64,000 nucleotides of DNA from Rubritepida flocculans DSM 14296 (GCF_000425365.1 NZ_AUDH01000009.1:1-64000), one strand, 5' to 3'. Numbered from the stretch's first letter, positions 1-11,687 are shown. Notes: generated from the letters alone by a model not told the origin. Numbers and translations: made by a program.

Positions 1-2219
<2,219 letters not shown>

Positions 2220-2343
2220 CCACACACCACACCGTCTCCCCACAAGGAGACAACGCACGCAGCACCAAGCCTCGCACCACACCCCCACCCCATCCAGCCA
2301 ACCATCCGCCACCTGAACCACATCCCTCACACGAGGGCGGTTC

Positions 2344-2467
2344 GGTGGCCTGGTGCCCATCGCGGCGTTGACACACCCGATCCCATCCCGAACTCGGCCG
2401 TGAAACACGCCAGCGCCCATGGTACTGCCGCTCAAGCGGCGGGAGAGTCGGTCAGCGCCAGGCCACC
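2344..2467 (+). rRNA. rrf: 5S ribosomal RNA
   Basis: The terminal helix is visible: GGTGGCCTGG at 2344-2353 pairs with CCAGGCCACC at 2458-2467. The conserved 5S core CCCGATCCCATCCCGAACTC lies between. The position about 120 nt after 23S and just before the initiator tRNA is the usual alphaproteobacterial order. The ends are set from the helix and could shift by one or two bases. Confidence 0.95.
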
Positions 2468-2487
2468 CAACCGATCACCACCACACA

Positions 2488-2561
<74 letters not shown>

Positions 2562-2581
2562 CCCTCTTGATTCGCACACAC

Positions 2582-2612
2582 AAAGCCTCGGCCACCTCGC
2601 CGGGGCTTTTGG
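2582..2612 (+). terminator. rho-independent terminator of the rrn operon
   Basis: AAAGCC-T-CGGC pairs with GCCG-G-GGCTTT around the loop CACCTC. The stem runs straight into TTTT and follows the tRNA by about 20 nt. It is the first canonical hairpin plus T-run after the rRNA genes. Confidence 0.85.
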
Positions 2613-2667
2613 CGTTTCAAACAGCCTTTCCCATCGCCGCAGCGGTTCGGGCATGCGCCCGCTCAGT

Positions 2668-2797
2668 TGATACAGACGGCATACCCTCCCGCCCGTATCG
2701 CCTGCAGGGTTGGCGTGGCGGCGGCGCGCCAAAACAAAGGCGTGCCAGCGACCGCGCCGCCTTCTCAAACAACTGAGAAGCGGCGGCCGCTGGTATG
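2668..2797 (+). repeat. R1 repeat, copy A
   Basis: This is a composite palindromic repeat. It starts TGATAC, followed by a decayed GACGGC/GCCCGTATC palindrome. The core GCAGGGTTGGCGTGGCGG comes next, then GCGCGCCAAAACAAAGGC, and finally a long hairpin CCAGCGACCGCGCCGC...GCGGCGGCCGCTGG ending in TAT. The same modules occur at 10091-10249, 58191-58318 and 62685-62848, with decayed copies elsewhere. This copy lies between the rrn terminator and the next gene; the remaining sequence of 2613-2925 shows no gene I can support. Confidence 0.85.
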
Positions 2798-2925
2798 GGA
2801 TCATCGCCGCGCCGTCAGCAATCCGGGCCGAATCGAACGGCCCGATGGGGACAGCTCCACCCGCCCCCATATGGCGCTCCGCAGGCCGCGCCCGTAAATG
2901 AAGGCGATGCGAGAGACGCCACGCG

Positions 2926-3903
2926 ATGTCTGACGAGGAGTGGGAAGTCCCGGAGGCCTTCCAGCCCGAACCCTCCGAATACGCCTTCCCGCTGGAGGAG
3001 CGTCTGGCGAGCGTGCTCGCCCTCAAATCCCTGGTGCCGCCGGATGCGAGTTCCGCCGCCACGCTCGGCGTGGAGCGCGAGGGCTCAGGCGTGTGGATCG
3101 AGTCCTCGGGGCTCGTGCTCACCATCGGCTATCTGATCATGGAAGCCGAGACGGTGTGGCTCACCGCCCAGGATGGGCGGGTGGTGGAGGCCACGCCCAT
3201 CGGCGTGGATTTCGAGAGCGGCTTCGGGCTGCTGCAGGCGCTGGGGCGCATGCCCGGCCTGCCCGTGGCCCCGCTGGGCGATTCGGATTCGCTGACCTTC
3301 GGCGCCGGCTGCGTGCTCGCGGCCGCGGGCGGGCGCAGCCATGCGCTGGCCTGCACGGTGGCCGCCCGCCAGCCCTTCGCGGGCTATTGGGAATATCTGC
3401 TGGAGAACGCGATCTTCACCGCCCCGGCGCACCCGCATTGGGGCGGGGCAGGGCTCTTCGGGCCGGATGGGCGGCTCTGCGGCATCGGCAGCCTGATCCT
3501 CCAGCAGGGGCAGCGCGGCGGCAAGCGGCTCGACCTCAACATGGTGGTCCCGATCGCGGAACTGCTTCCGGTGCTGGAGACCCTGCGCCGCACCGGCGGC
3601 TCGGGCAGGCCGCCGCGCCCCTGGCTCGGCCTCTACGCCACCGAGGAGGAGGAGGCGGTGGGCGTGGGCTCCCTGGCCAAGGGCGGGCCGGCCGAGCGCG
3701 CGGGGCTGCGGCCGCGCGACCGCATCCTGGCCGTGGACGGCCGGGCGGTGACCGATCTGGCCTCGCTCTGGCAGGCGGTGCGCGCAGCCGGGCCCGCGGG
3801 GGCGGAACTGCGCCTCACCGTCGCGCGCGGCGACCGGCAGATGGAACTGCGCGTCACCAGCGCCGACCGAAGGCGGCATCTGCGAACGCCCCGGCTGCAT
3901 TGA
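2926..3903 (+). CDS. HtrA-like PDZ protein, predicted catalytically dead
   Basis: This 325-aa protein has the two-part layout of HtrA/Deg proteins: a trypsin-like fold (about residues 45-220) and a PDZ domain (about 231-312, with GGPAERAGLRPRDRILAVDG). The family blocks align, but the catalytic positions are changed. GSGVWIESSGLVLT (53-66) is followed by IGYLIM, where an active protease has N-H-V. The expected GNSGG serine loop reads HWGGAGLFG (171-179), with Gly where the Ser should be. Only the Asp (D95) may remain. There is no signal peptide or N-terminal membrane anchor, so it is probably cytoplasmic. I infer a binding or scaffold role. The ribosome binding site is weak. Confidence 0.8.
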   Translation: MSDEEWEVPEAFQPEPSEYAFPLEERLASVLALKSLVPPDASSAATLGVEREGSGVWIESSGLVLTIGYLIMEAETVWLTAQDGRVVEATPIGVDFESGFGLLQALGRMPGLPVAPLGDSDSLTFGAGCVLAAAGGRSHALACTVAARQPFAGYWEYLLENAIFTAPAHPHWGGAGLFGPDGRLCGIGSLILQQGQRGGKRLDLNMVVPIAELLPVLETLRRTGGSGRPPRPWLGLYATEEEEAVGVGSLAKGGPAERAGLRPRDRILAVDGRAVTDLASLWQAVRAAGPAGAELRLTVARGDRQMELRVTSADRRRHLRTPRLH

Positions 3904-4000
3904 GCGGCGGGCCCTGGCCTCCGCCATCAATGCGCCAGAATGCTCCCGTTTCCCTCGCGCCAGCACGGCCCTCGCGGGGCCCCAGAAAAGGAGAATCGCC

Positions 4001-4300
4001 ATGACCCCCACCCGGTTGCGCCCGCTGGTTCTGGCCGGCGGCCTGCTGCTCGGCCTCGGCGCCTGCACCAACCCCTACAGCCCGGGCCAGCGCGCGGCGG
4101 GCGGGGCGCTGATCGGCGCGGGCGGCGGGGCGGCGCTGGGCGCGCTGGCCGGGGGCGGCGAGGGCGCGGCCGTGGGCGCGATCGCGGGCGGGCTCGCCGG
4201 CGCGGCCATCGGCGCGGCCACCACGCCGAGCCCGCCGCCGCGCCATTACCGCCGCCCCCCGCCGCGCCGTCATCATCATCACCACCACCGCCACTGGTGA
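4001..4300 (+). CDS. Gly-zipper lipoprotein with His-rich tail
   Basis: This 99-aa protein has a lipoprotein signal with lipobox LGLGAC (Cys22), so it is probably anchored in the outer membrane. Residues 32-68 are a glycine zipper (repeated GAxxGAxxG), as in the 17-kDa antigen and YMGG families. The tail is Pro/Arg-rich and ends HHHHHHRHW. A clear AAAAGGAG site lies 9 nt before the ATG. The natural run of six His could bind metal; that is inference. No partner gene is evident, and lepB follows after 68 nt. Confidence 0.8.
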   Translation: MTPTRLRPLVLAGGLLLGLGACTNPYSPGQRAAGGALIGAGGGAALGALAGGGEGAAVGAIAGGLAGAAIGAATTPSPPPRHYRRPPPRRHHHHHHRHW

Positions 4301-4368
4301 GGCGGCGCGCTTCCTTGACAGGTGGGTGCCCCTGGGCTTGATCCGCGCCACCCCCTGGCGGACGGATC

Positions 4369-5127
4369 ATGGCGAAGAGCGCACCCTCGATGGCGAAGAA
4401 GAAGTCGGGCGGCTGGCTCGAGAGCGTCAAGACCATCCTCTACGCCGCCCTCATCGCCATCGGCATCCGCACCGTGGCCTTCGAGCCCTTCAACATCCCC
4501 TCGGGCTCGATGATCCCCACCCTCCTGGTGGGGGACTACCTCTTCGTCTCGAAGTATTCCTACGGCTATTCGCGCCACTCCATGCCCTTCAGCCCGAACC
4601 TGTTCTCGGGCCGGATCTGGGCCGCCATGCCCGAGCGCGGCGATGTGGCGGTGTTCAAGCTGCCGCGCGACACGGGGCAGGACTACATCAAGCGCATCAT
4701 CGGCCTGCCCGGGGACCGCATCCAGGTGATCCGCGGCGTGCTGCACGTGAACGGCGAGCCCGCCCGGCGCGAGCCGCTGGGGCCCTATGTTGCCGAGGGC
4801 GACGGGCCGCGCATGACCGTGCAGATGTACCGGGAGTTCCTGCCCGGCGGGCGGGCGCACCTGATCGTCGAGCAGTCGGACGACGGGCCGCTCGACAACA
4901 CGCCCGAGTTCGTGGTGCCGCCCGGCCATGTCTTCGCCATGGGCGACAACCGCGACAACAGCCTCGATTCCCGCGTCCCCGGGGCGGTGGGCGTGATCCC
5001 GGTCGAGAACCTGGTCGGCCGGGCGGAGTTCATCTTCTTCTCCGTGGATGGCAGCGCCCGCATCTGGGAGGTCTGGGCCTGGCCCTTCGCCATCCGCTGG
5101 TCGCGCCTGTTCAGCGCGGTCAGATGA
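4369..5127 (+). CDS. lepB: signal peptidase I
   Basis: This 252-aa inner-membrane protease removes signal peptides from exported proteins. One N-terminal membrane helix (about 19-36) precedes the catalytic PSGSMIPT box, with Ser47 as nucleophile. The general base Lys108 lies in DYIKRIIGLPGD, and GHVFAMGDNRDNSLDSR is the family's conserved C-terminal box. ATG at 4369 is used; a second ATG at 4390 (MAKKKSGG) is possible. It overlaps rnc by 4 nt (ATGA), the usual lepB-rnc-era arrangement. Confidence 0.97.
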   Translation: MAKSAPSMAKKKSGGWLESVKTILYAALIAIGIRTVAFEPFNIPSGSMIPTLLVGDYLFVSKYSYGYSRHSMPFSPNLFSGRIWAAMPERGDVAVFKLPRDTGQDYIKRIIGLPGDRIQVIRGVLHVNGEPARREPLGPYVAEGDGPRMTVQMYREFLPGGRAHLIVEQSDDGPLDNTPEFVVPPGHVFAMGDNRDNSLDSRVPGAVGVIPVENLVGRAEFIFFSVDGSARIWEVWAWPFAIRWSRLFSAVR

Positions 5128-5789
5128 GCGCGGACGCCCTCGAGGAACGTCTCGGCCACCGCTTCACCGACCGCGCGCTGCTGGAGCGCGCCCTGACGCA
5201 CCGCTCGGCCGCCGGCAAGGGCATCGAATCCAACGAGCGGCTGGAGTTCCTGGGCGACCGGGTGCTCGGCCTCGTCATCGCCGAATGGATCCTCGAGCGC
5301 TTTCCGAAGGAGCGCGAGGGCGATCTGGGCAAGCGGCTCGCCCGCCTCTGCTCGCAGGAGGCCATCGCGCCCATCGCCGAGGCGATGGGCATCGCCGCGG
5401 CGCTGCGCGTGCCGCCCTCGGAGGCGCGCGGCGGCGTGCGCGAGCGCGCCACCGTGCTCTCCGACGCGCTGGAGGCGGTGCTGGGCGCGCTCTACCTCGA
5501 TGCGGGGCTCGATGCGGCGCGCCGCGTGATCCGTCGCGAATGGGAGGCGGCTGTGGAAGGCCAGCGCCGCCCGCCCAGCAGCGCCAAGAACCGGCTGCAG
5601 GAATGGACGCTGGGGCGCGGGCTCGGCCTGCCGGAATACCGCCATCTCGGCGCCGAGGGCCCGGCCCATGCGCCGCGCTTCGTCGTGCTGGTGCGCGCGG
5701 CGGGGCGCGAGGCGCGCGGCAGCGGCGAGACCAAGCGCGCCGCCGAGGCGGCCGCCGCCGAGGCCTGGCTCGCGGAGGCCGAACGGTGA
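5124..5789 (+). CDS. rnc: ribonuclease III
   Basis: This 221-aa double-strand-specific endonuclease processes rRNA precursors and structured mRNAs. The signature NERLEFLGDRVL (38-49) carries the metal-binding E41 and D45. D114 and E117 lie in LSDALEAVLGALYLDAG. A double-stranded RNA binding domain fills about 150-220. The start ATG overlaps the lepB stop and the stop overlaps the era GTG by 4 nt, indicating coupled translation. Confidence 0.96.
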   Translation: MSADALEERLGHRFTDRALLERALTHRSAAGKGIESNERLEFLGDRVLGLVIAEWILERFPKEREGDLGKRLARLCSQEAIAPIAEAMGIAAALRVPPSEARGGVRERATVLSDALEAVLGALYLDAGLDAARRVIRREWEAAVEGQRRPPSSAKNRLQEWTLGRGLGLPEYRHLGAEGPAHAPRFVVLVRAAGREARGSGETKRAAEAAAAEAWLAEAER

Positions 5790-6718
5790 GCGGCGCCGCG
5801 CACACCCCCGCCCCCGGCGGCGGCGAGAGGCGCTGCGGCTTCGTCGCCGTGCTCGGCGCGCCCAATGCGGGCAAATCCACGCTGGTGAACGCGCTGGCGG
5901 GGGCCAAGGTCAGCATCGTCTCGCCGAAACCCCAGACCACGCGCTTCCGCATCCGCGCCGTGCTCGTCGAGGGCCCGGCGCAGATCGTGCTGGTGGACAC
6001 GCCGGGCATCTTCGCGCCCCGCCGGCGGCTCGACCGCGCCATGGTCGGCGCCGCCTGGGGCGGGGCGAAGGACGCCGACTTCGCGCTCCTGGTGGTGGAC
6101 GCGAGGACCGGGCTGACCGAGGCGGTGCGCGCCATCATCGCCCGCCTCGCGGGGCAGCGCCGCCCCGTCTGGCTGGTGCTGAACAAGGTGGACCTGATCC
6201 CGCGCGAACGGCTGCTGCCGCTGGCGGCGGAGTGCAACGCCCTGCTGCCCTTCGCCGAGACCTTCATGGTCAGCGCCCAGAAGGCGCAGGGGCTGGAGCG
6301 GCTGCGCGCCAGGCTCGCCGAGGCCGTGCCGCCCGGCCCCTGGATGTTCCCCGAGGACGAGCTGTCGGATCTGCCCAACCGCATGCTGGCCGCGGAGATC
6401 GTGCGCGAGCAGATCCTCCGCCAGACGCATGAGGAGGTGCCGCACCACGCCACGGTGGAGACGGAGCAGTGGACCGAGCGCGCCGACGGCAGCGCGCGGG
6501 TGGACTGCACCATCTATGTCGCGCGGCCCTCGCAGAAGGCCATCCTGATCGGCGATGGCGGCGCGCGCATCCGCGAGATCGGCCGCCGCGCGCGGGCCGA
6601 GCTCTCGCAATTGCTGGAGCGGCCCATCCATCTCTTCCTCAACGTCAAGGACCGTCCGGGCTGGGACGAGGAGACGGGCCGGCTGCGCGCGCTCGGCCTC
6701 GACGAGGAGGAGGGCTGA
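5786..6718 (+). CDS. era: GTPase Era
   Basis: This 310-aa GTPase is needed for 16S rRNA maturation and 30S assembly. G1 is GAPNAGKST, G3 is DTPG and G4 is NKVD. The C-terminal KH domain has GDGGARIREIGRRAR. I use the GTG at 5786, which overlaps the rnc stop (GTGA); it gives a short Pro/Gly-rich leader before CGFVAVLGAPN. An in-frame ATG far upstream would lie inside rnc and is not credible. Confidence 0.95.
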   Translation: MSGAAHTPAPGGGERRCGFVAVLGAPNAGKSTLVNALAGAKVSIVSPKPQTTRFRIRAVLVEGPAQIVLVDTPGIFAPRRRLDRAMVGAAWGGAKDADFALLVVDARTGLTEAVRAIIARLAGQRRPVWLVLNKVDLIPRERLLPLAAECNALLPFAETFMVSAQKAQGLERLRARLAEAVPPGPWMFPEDELSDLPNRMLAAEIVREQILRQTHEEVPHHATVETEQWTERADGSARVDCTIYVARPSQKAILIGDGGARIREIGRRARAELSQLLERPIHLFLNVKDRPGWDEETGRLRALGLDEEEG

Positions 6719-6724
6719 GGCGCC

Positions 6725-7477
6725 ATGGCCGTGGAATGGGCGGCGCCGGCGGTGGTGCTCGCGGCCCGGCCGCATGGCGAGGGCGGGGCGGTCGTGACGG
6801 TGCTGACCGAGGCGCTGGGCCGCCACGCCGGCCTCGTGAAGGGCGGGGCGAGCCGCGCGCAGGCCGGGCTCTGGCAGCCCGGCAACCTGATCGAGGCGCG
6901 CTGGGTGGCGCGGCTGCCCGAGCAGCTCGGCAGCCTCTCGGGCGAGATGGTGCATCCGGCCGCGGCGCTGGCCATGGAGGATGGGCTGGCGCTCGCCACG
7001 CTCAGCGCCGCCTGCGCCGTGGCGGAGGGCGCGCTGCCCGAGCGCGAGGCGCACCCCGCCTGTTTCCACGGCCTCGTCGCCGTCATCGCCGCCCTGGCCC
7101 GCGGGCCGGAGGCGGCCCTGCCGCTGCTCGTGCGCTGGGAGCTCTCGCTGCTGGCAGAACTCGGCTACGGGCTCGATCTCGACCGCTGCGCCGCGAGCGG
7201 GGCGACGGAGGGGCTCGTCTGGGTCTCCCCCCGCTCGGGCCGGGCGGTCAGCGCGCAGGCGGGCGCGCCCTATGCGGCGCGGCTGCTGCCCCTGCCCGGC
7301 TTCCTGCGCGATCCGGAACAGCCCGGGGATGCGCCGGAATGGCTTGCGGGACTCCGCCTGACCGGGTTCTTCCTGGCGCGCGACGCCTTCGGCCTCCAGC
7401 ACCGCCCGCTGCCCGCGGCGCGCGAGGCGCTGGAGGCGCGGCTCGCGGATCGAATCGGAAGGACGGCTGATGCCTGA
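6725..7477 (+). CDS. recO: DNA repair protein RecO
   Basis: This 250-aa protein loads RecA on SSB-coated DNA together with RecR. An N-terminal OB-fold starts [20 protein letters not shown]. The C-terminal helical domain includes [11 protein letters not shown] and [11 protein letters not shown], typical of the alphaproteobacterial form. It sits 6 nt after era and overlaps parC by 8 nt, a common operon order in this class. Confidence 0.93.
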   Translation: MAVEWAAPAVVLAARPHGEGGAVVTVLTEALGRHAGLVKGGASRAQAGLWQPGNLIEARWVARLPEQLGSLSGEMVHPAAALAMEDGLALATLSAACAVAEGALPEREAHPACFHGLVAVIAALARGPEAALPLLVRWELSLLAELGYGLDLDRCAASGATEGLVWVSPRSGRAVSAQAGAPYAARLLPLPGFLRDPEQPGDAPEWLAGLRLTGFFLARDAFGLQHRPLPAAREALEARLADRIGRTADA

Positions 7478-9701
7478 CGACATCGTGCCAGCGGATGGCG
7501 GCGCGATCCGCCCCACGCGGCTCTCGGAGGCGCTGTCCGAGCGCTACCTCGCCTACGCCATGAGCACCATCATGGCGCGCTCCCTGCCCGATGTGCGCGA
7601 CGGGCTGAAGCCGGTGCACCGCCGCCTGCTCTGGGCGATGCACCAGTTGAAGCTCGACCCCGCGAGCGGCTTCAAGAAATGCGCGCGCGTGGTGGGCGAC
7701 GTGATCGGCAAATACCACCCGCATGGCGATGCGGCCGTCTATGAGGCGCTGGTGCGGCTCGCGCAGGATTTCGCCGCGCGCTACCCGCTGGTCGAGGGCC
7801 AGGGGAATTTCGGCAACATCGACGGCGACAACGCCGCGGCCATGCGCTACACCGAGGCGCGGCTGACCGAGGTGGCGCAGGCGCTGCTCGCGCAGATCGA
7901 CGAGGACACCGTCGATTTCCGCCTTACCTATGACGGCGAGGACCGCGAGCCGGTGGTGCTGCCGGCCGCCTTCCCCAACCTGCTGGCGAACGGCGCGAGC
8001 GGCATCGCGGTGGGCATGGCCACCTCCATCCCGCCGCACAACGCGGGCGAGCTCTGCGCCGCCGCGCTGCACCTGATCGCGCACCCCGAGGCGACGACGG
8101 CCGAGCTTCTGGCGCATATGCCCGGCCCCGACTTCCCCACCGGCGGCGTGCTGGTCGAGGGGCGCGAAAGCCTGATCGAGGCCTATGAGACGGGCCGCGG
8201 CGGCTTCCGCCTGCGCGCGAAATGGGAGGTGGAGCGCCAGAAGGGCGGCGGCTGGCAGATCGTCGTCACCGAGATCCCCTACCAGGTCGCGAAGTCACGC
8301 CTGATCGAGCAGATCGCGCTGCTGCTGGAGGAGAAGAAGCTGCCGCTGCTCGGCGATGTGCGCGACGAGAGCACCGAGCGGGTGCGCATCGTGCTCGAGC
8401 CGCGCAGCCGCACCGTCGAGCCGGCCGTGCTGATGGAGACGCTGTTCCGCGCCACCCAGCTCGAAAGCCGCTTCCCGCTCAACATGAACGTGCTGGACGC
8501 GAGCCGCACGCCGCGCGTGATGTCGCTGCGCGAGGTGCTGCGCGCCTGGCTCGATCATCGCCACGAGGTGCTCAAGCGCCGCAGCGCGCACCGGCTGGCC
8601 GCCATCGCGCGGCGGCTGGAGGTGCTGGAGGGCTACCTCATCGTCTATCTCAACCTCGACGAGGTGATCCGCATCATCCGCACCGAGGAGGAGCCCAGAC
8701 CGAAGCTGATGGCCGCCTTCTCGCTCAGCGAGGTGCAGGCGGAGGCGATTCTCAACATGCGGCTGCGCGCCCTGCGCCGCCTCGAGGAGATGGAAATCCG
8801 CCGCGAGCACGAGAAGCTGCTCAAGGAGCAGAAGGGCCTCGCCGCGCTGATGGGCAGCGAGGCGAAGCGCTGGGCCGCCATCGGCCGGGAGATCGAGGAG
8901 ACTCGGCGGAAGTTCGGCGAGGGCGCGCTGGGCGCGCGCCGCACCGCGGTGGCCGAGGCGCTGCCCGCCCTGGCGGTGGACGAGAGCGCCTTCATCGAGC
9001 GCGAGCCGCTGACGGTGGTGCTCTCGCAGAAGGGCTGGATCCGCGCGCTGAAGGGCCATCTGCCCGAGGATGCGGAGCTGCGCTTCAAGGAGGGCGACGG
9101 GCCGGCCTTCCGGCTGCACGCGCAGAGCACCGACCGGCTCGTGCTCTTCGCCAGCAACGGGCGCGCCTATACGCTGAAGGCCGATGCGCTGCCGCGCGGC
9201 CGCGGCGACGGCCAGCCCGTGCGGCTGCTGGTGGATCTGCCCAACGAGGAGGAGCCCATCGCGCTTTTCGTGCCGGTCGAGGGCAGGAAGCTGCTTCTCG
9301 CCGCCAGCGACGGCAAGGGTTTCCTCGTGGAGACGGCGGAGCTTCTGGCGGAGAAGCGCACCGGCAAGCAGGTGATGACGCTCGAAGGCGGGGCGCGCGC
9401 CGTGCTGTGCAGGCCCGCCGAGGGCGACCATGTCGCGGTGATCGGCGAGAACCGCAAGCTGCTCGTCTTTCCGCTCGAGCAGCTTCCGGTGCTGGCGCGC
9501 GGGCGCGGCGTGCAGTTGCAGTCCTACAAGGATGGCGGGCTGTCGGACGCCAAGGTCTTCACCCTGGCGGAGGGCCTCTCCTGGCGCCTGGGCGACCGGC
9601 TGCGGGTGGAGCATGATCTCAAGCCATGGCAAGGGCATCGCGCGGGCGCCGGCAGGCTGCCGCCCAATGGCTTCCCGCGCGGCAACAGCTTCGGGGAGTG
9701 A
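7470..9701 (+). CDS. parC: DNA topoisomerase IV subunit A
   Basis: This 743-aa protein, working with ParE, decatenates chromosomes. The N-terminal breakage-reunion domain has [11 protein letters not shown] (84-94) and the catalytic Tyr127 in [10 protein letters not shown]. The C-terminal part is the shorter beta-pinwheel of ParC rather than the longer one of GyrA. The residue matching E. coli ParC Ser80 is Ala88, while Glu92 matches Glu84. It overlaps recO by 8 nt. Confidence 0.94.
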   Translation: MPDDIVPADGGAIRPTRLSEALSERYLAYAMSTIMARSLPDVRDGLKPVHRRLLWAMHQLKLDPASGFKKCARVVGDVIGKYHPHGDAAVYEALVRLAQDFAARYPLVEGQGNFGNIDGDNAAAMRYTEARLTEVAQALLAQIDEDTVDFRLTYDGEDREPVVLPAAFPNLLANGASGIAVGMATSIPPHNAGELCAAALHLIAHPEATTAELLAHMPGPDFPTGGVLVEGRESLIEAYETGRGGFRLRAKWEVERQKGGGWQIVVTEIPYQVAKSRLIEQIALLLEEKKLPLLGDVRDESTERVRIVLEPRSRTVEPAVLMETLFRATQLESRFPLNMNVLDASRTPRVMSLREVLRAWLDHRHEVLKRRSAHRLAAIARRLEVLEGYLIVYLNLDEVIRIIRTEEEPRPKLMAAFSLSEVQAEAILNMRLRALRRLEEMEIRREHEKLLKEQKGLAALMGSEAKRWAAIGREIEETRRKFGEGALGARRTAVAEALPALAVDESAFIEREPLTVVLSQKGWIRALKGHLPEDAELRFKEGDGPAFRLHAQSTDRLVLFASNGRAYTLKADALPRGRGDGQPVRLLVDLPNEEEPIALFVPVEGRKLLLAASDGKGFLVETAELLAEKRTGKQVMTLEGGARAVLCRPAEGDHVAVIGENRKLLVFPLEQLPVLARGRGVQLQSYKDGGLSDAKVFTLAEGLSWRLGDRLRVEHDLKPWQGHRAGAGRLPPNGFPRGNSFGE

Positions 9702-9703
9702 CC

Positions 9704-10093
9704 ATGCGCCTCGGCATCATGCTTGCGCTGCTGCTGGCCGCCTCTCCGGCGCTGGCGCAGCGCGCGCCCGGCCCGCATGACGGCATCTATGACGGGGTGA
9801 TGTTCCAGGAATGCCGCGGCGGCGGCCGGGTGCGGCAGGACCGCACCTCGGCCGAGGTGCGCGGCGGCGAGATCGTCATCGCCGGGCTGCCGGGGGATGC
9901 GCCCATCACCGGCCGGATCGGCGCGAACGGGGCGGTGACGCTGCCGCCCGTCGGGCTGTTCCAGGCCGGGCAAGGGCAGATCTTCATCGGCGCGAACAAC
10001 GCCCGGCGTTTCACCGGCAGCCATCCGGGGCGCGGAACCTGCAGCCTGGGCTACGATCTGCGGCGCAGCGGGCCCCTGCCGCGCGGCCGCTGA
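9704..10093 (+). CDS. small secreted protein of unknown function
   Basis: This 129-aa protein has a clear signal peptide (MRLGIMLALLLAASPALA, cleavage before QRAPG). The mature part has two Cys, many Gly and no domain I recognise. The ATG lies 2 nt after the parC stop, with GGGGAGTGACC as overlapping ribosome binding site, so it is co-transcribed with parC. Its TGA is also the first three bases of repeat R1 copy B. Whether the native C-terminus was longer is not known. Confidence 0.75.
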   Translation: MRLGIMLALLLAASPALAQRAPGPHDGIYDGVMFQECRGGGRVRQDRTSAEVRGGEIVIAGLPGDAPITGRIGANGAVTLPPVGLFQAGQGQIFIGANNARRFTGSHPGRGTCSLGYDLRRSGPLPRGR

Positions 10094-10249
10094 TACGGCC
10101 GGCATGACATGCCGGCCGTATCGCGCGCAGGGTTGGCGTGGCGGCTGCGCGCCAAGACAAAGGCATACCAGCGGCCGCCCCGGCTCCTCAGGAGTCGAAA
10201 TCAGCGGCCGCTGGTATGACACGGCCGGCATGACATGCCGCCCGCCTCA
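10091..10249 (+). repeat. R1 repeat, copy B (most complete)
   Basis: The copy fills the space between two convergent genes exactly. Its first bases TGA are the stop of the upstream gene, and its last three (TCA) are the stop of rnhA on the minus strand. The modules in order are: a near-perfect palindrome of GATACGGCCGGCATG with its complement; the core GCAGGGTTGGCGTGGCGG; GCGCGCCAAGACAAAGGC; the long hairpin ATACCAGCGGCCGC...GCGGCCGCTGGTAT with inner CTCCTCAGGAG; then a second GGCCGGCATGACATGCC palindrome. It could act as a bidirectional terminator or mRNA end, though it has no T-runs. Confidence 0.9.
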
Positions 10250-10726
10250 GCCCAGCGCCTCCCGCGCGGCGGTGGCGAGCGCGTCCGCCCTTTCGTTCAT
10301 CGGGTCGCCCGCATGGCCGCGCACCCAGCGCCACTCGATCTCGTGCGGCCTGGCGGCGGCGAGCAGCCTCTGCCACAGTTCGAAGTTCTTCACCGGCTCG
10401 CGCGCCGCGTTGCGCCAGTTGTTGCGCACCCAGCCCGTGATCCAGCGCTCCATCCCGTTGCGGAGATATTCGCTGTCCGTGTGCAGGATCACGCGGCAGG
10501 GGCGCTTCAGCGCCTCCAGCGCCGCGATGGCGGCGGTGAGTTCCATGCGGTTGTTGGTCGTCTCCGCCTCGGCGCCGGAGAGTTCGCGCTCCACCTTCCC
10601 GTAGCGCAGGATGGCGGCCCAGCCGCCCGGGCCCGGGTTGGGCTTGCAGCCGCCATCGGTCCAGATTTCGACCAGGGTCTCGCCCCCCGGCGCCTGCCGC
10701 GTCTCAGCCACCGATGGCCCCCGCAT
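10247..10726 (-). CDS. rnhA: ribonuclease HI
   Basis: This 159-aa enzyme degrades the RNA of RNA-DNA hybrids. Catalytic acids appear in [16 protein letters not shown], the [10 protein letters not shown] segment, HTDSEYL and [12 protein letters not shown]. The ATG at 10726 lies inside the end of thrB; GTG at 10711 (VAETRQ) after GGGGG is a reasonable alternative start. It is the last gene of an ispH-thrB-rnhA unit, which is typical in alphaproteobacteria. Confidence 0.95.
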   Translation of the reverse strand: MRGPSVAETRQAPGGETLVEIWTDGGCKPNPGPGGWAAILRYGKVERELSGAEAETTNNRMELTAAIAALEALKRPCRVILHTDSEYLRNGMERWITGWVRNNWRNAAREPVKNFELWQRLLAAARPHEIEWRWVRGHAGDPMNERADALATAAREALG

Positions 10727-11684
10727 GCGTGGCGTGGCGGAAGAAGCGCAGCTTGTGCAGGTATTCCAGCGGGTCCTTGCGCGTGACCATCGCCCCGGGT
10801 GGCGTGTTCACCCAGTCGTAGAGGCGGGTGAGCAGGAAGCGCATGGCCGCCCCGCGGCAGAGCACGGGCAGGGCCTGCCATTCGGCGGGCGCGATCTCGC
10901 GCCGCCCGCCATAGGCGCGCAGGATGGCGCGCGCCTTGGTGACGTTGAAGCTGTGGTCGGGCTCGAAGCACCAGGCGTTCAGCACCACCGCGATGTCGTA
11001 GGCGTAGAGGTCCGTGCAGGCGAAGTAGAAGTCGATCAGGCCAGAGACGCGCGGCCGCCGCCCGTCATCCTCCAGGAAGAACACGTTGTCGGGGAACAGG
11101 TCGGCATGGATGTGGCCGACGGGCAGGCGGCCCGGCTCAGGCCACTGGGCGAGGATCTCGGCCAGCGCCGCGTCGAGCTCCGCGATCAGCCCGGGCTGCA
11201 CGGATTCGCCGTCGCCGCGGCAGCGGTCGAGCAGCGGGCCCCAGGAATCGGGGCCGAGCGCATTGCGCCGCACCGGCGCATAGCCCTCCCCGGCGCGATG
11301 GAGCTGCGCCAGCGCCTCGCCGAGAGGCGCGCAATGCGAGGGGCGCACGCGCCGCGGCCAGAAGCCGGGCAGGAAGGTGCAGATGGCCGCCGGCCGCCCC
11401 TCCAGCACGCGCAGCGCCGCCCCGTCCCGCCCCGGCACGGGCTGCGGGCAGGAGAGCCCCCGCGCCGCGAGGTGCTGCATCAGGCCGAGGAACCAGGGCA
11501 GCTCCGCGGGGTCCACGCGCTTCTCGTAGAGGGTGAGGATGAAGTCGCCCTGGGTGGTCTTGAGCGCGTAGTTGCTGTTCTCCACCCCCTCGGCGATGCC
11601 GCGATAGGCCAGCAGCTCGCCGATGGCGTATTGCGCGAGGAACGCGCGCAGCGCCTCGTCGGAGACCTCGGTATAGACGGCCAC
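10704..11684 (-). CDS. thrB: homoserine kinase (aminoglycoside phosphotransferase-like type)
   Basis: This 326-aa kinase makes O-phosphohomoserine for threonine synthesis. It is the alphaproteobacterial form with a choline-kinase-like fold: [15 protein letters not shown] near the N-terminus, the catalytic loop [13 protein letters not shown] and the metal-binding IDFYFACTD. It lies 3 nt after ispH and overlaps rnhA. Confidence 0.94.
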   Translation of the reverse strand: MAVYTEVSDEALRAFLAQYAIGELLAYRGIAEGVENSNYALKTTQGDFILTLYEKRVDPAELPWFLGLMQHLAARGLSCPQPVPGRDGAALRVLEGRPAAICTFLPGFWPRRVRPSHCAPLGEALAQLHRAGEGYAPVRRNALGPDSWGPLLDRCRGDGESVQPGLIAELDAALAEILAQWPEPGRLPVGHIHADLFPDNVFFLEDDGRRPRVSGLIDFYFACTDLYAYDIAVVLNAWCFEPDHSFNVTKARAILRAYGGRREIAPAEWQALPVLCRGAAMRFLLTRLYDWVNTPPGAMVTRKDPLEYLHKLRFFRHATHAGAIGG

Positions 11685-11687
11685 GGA

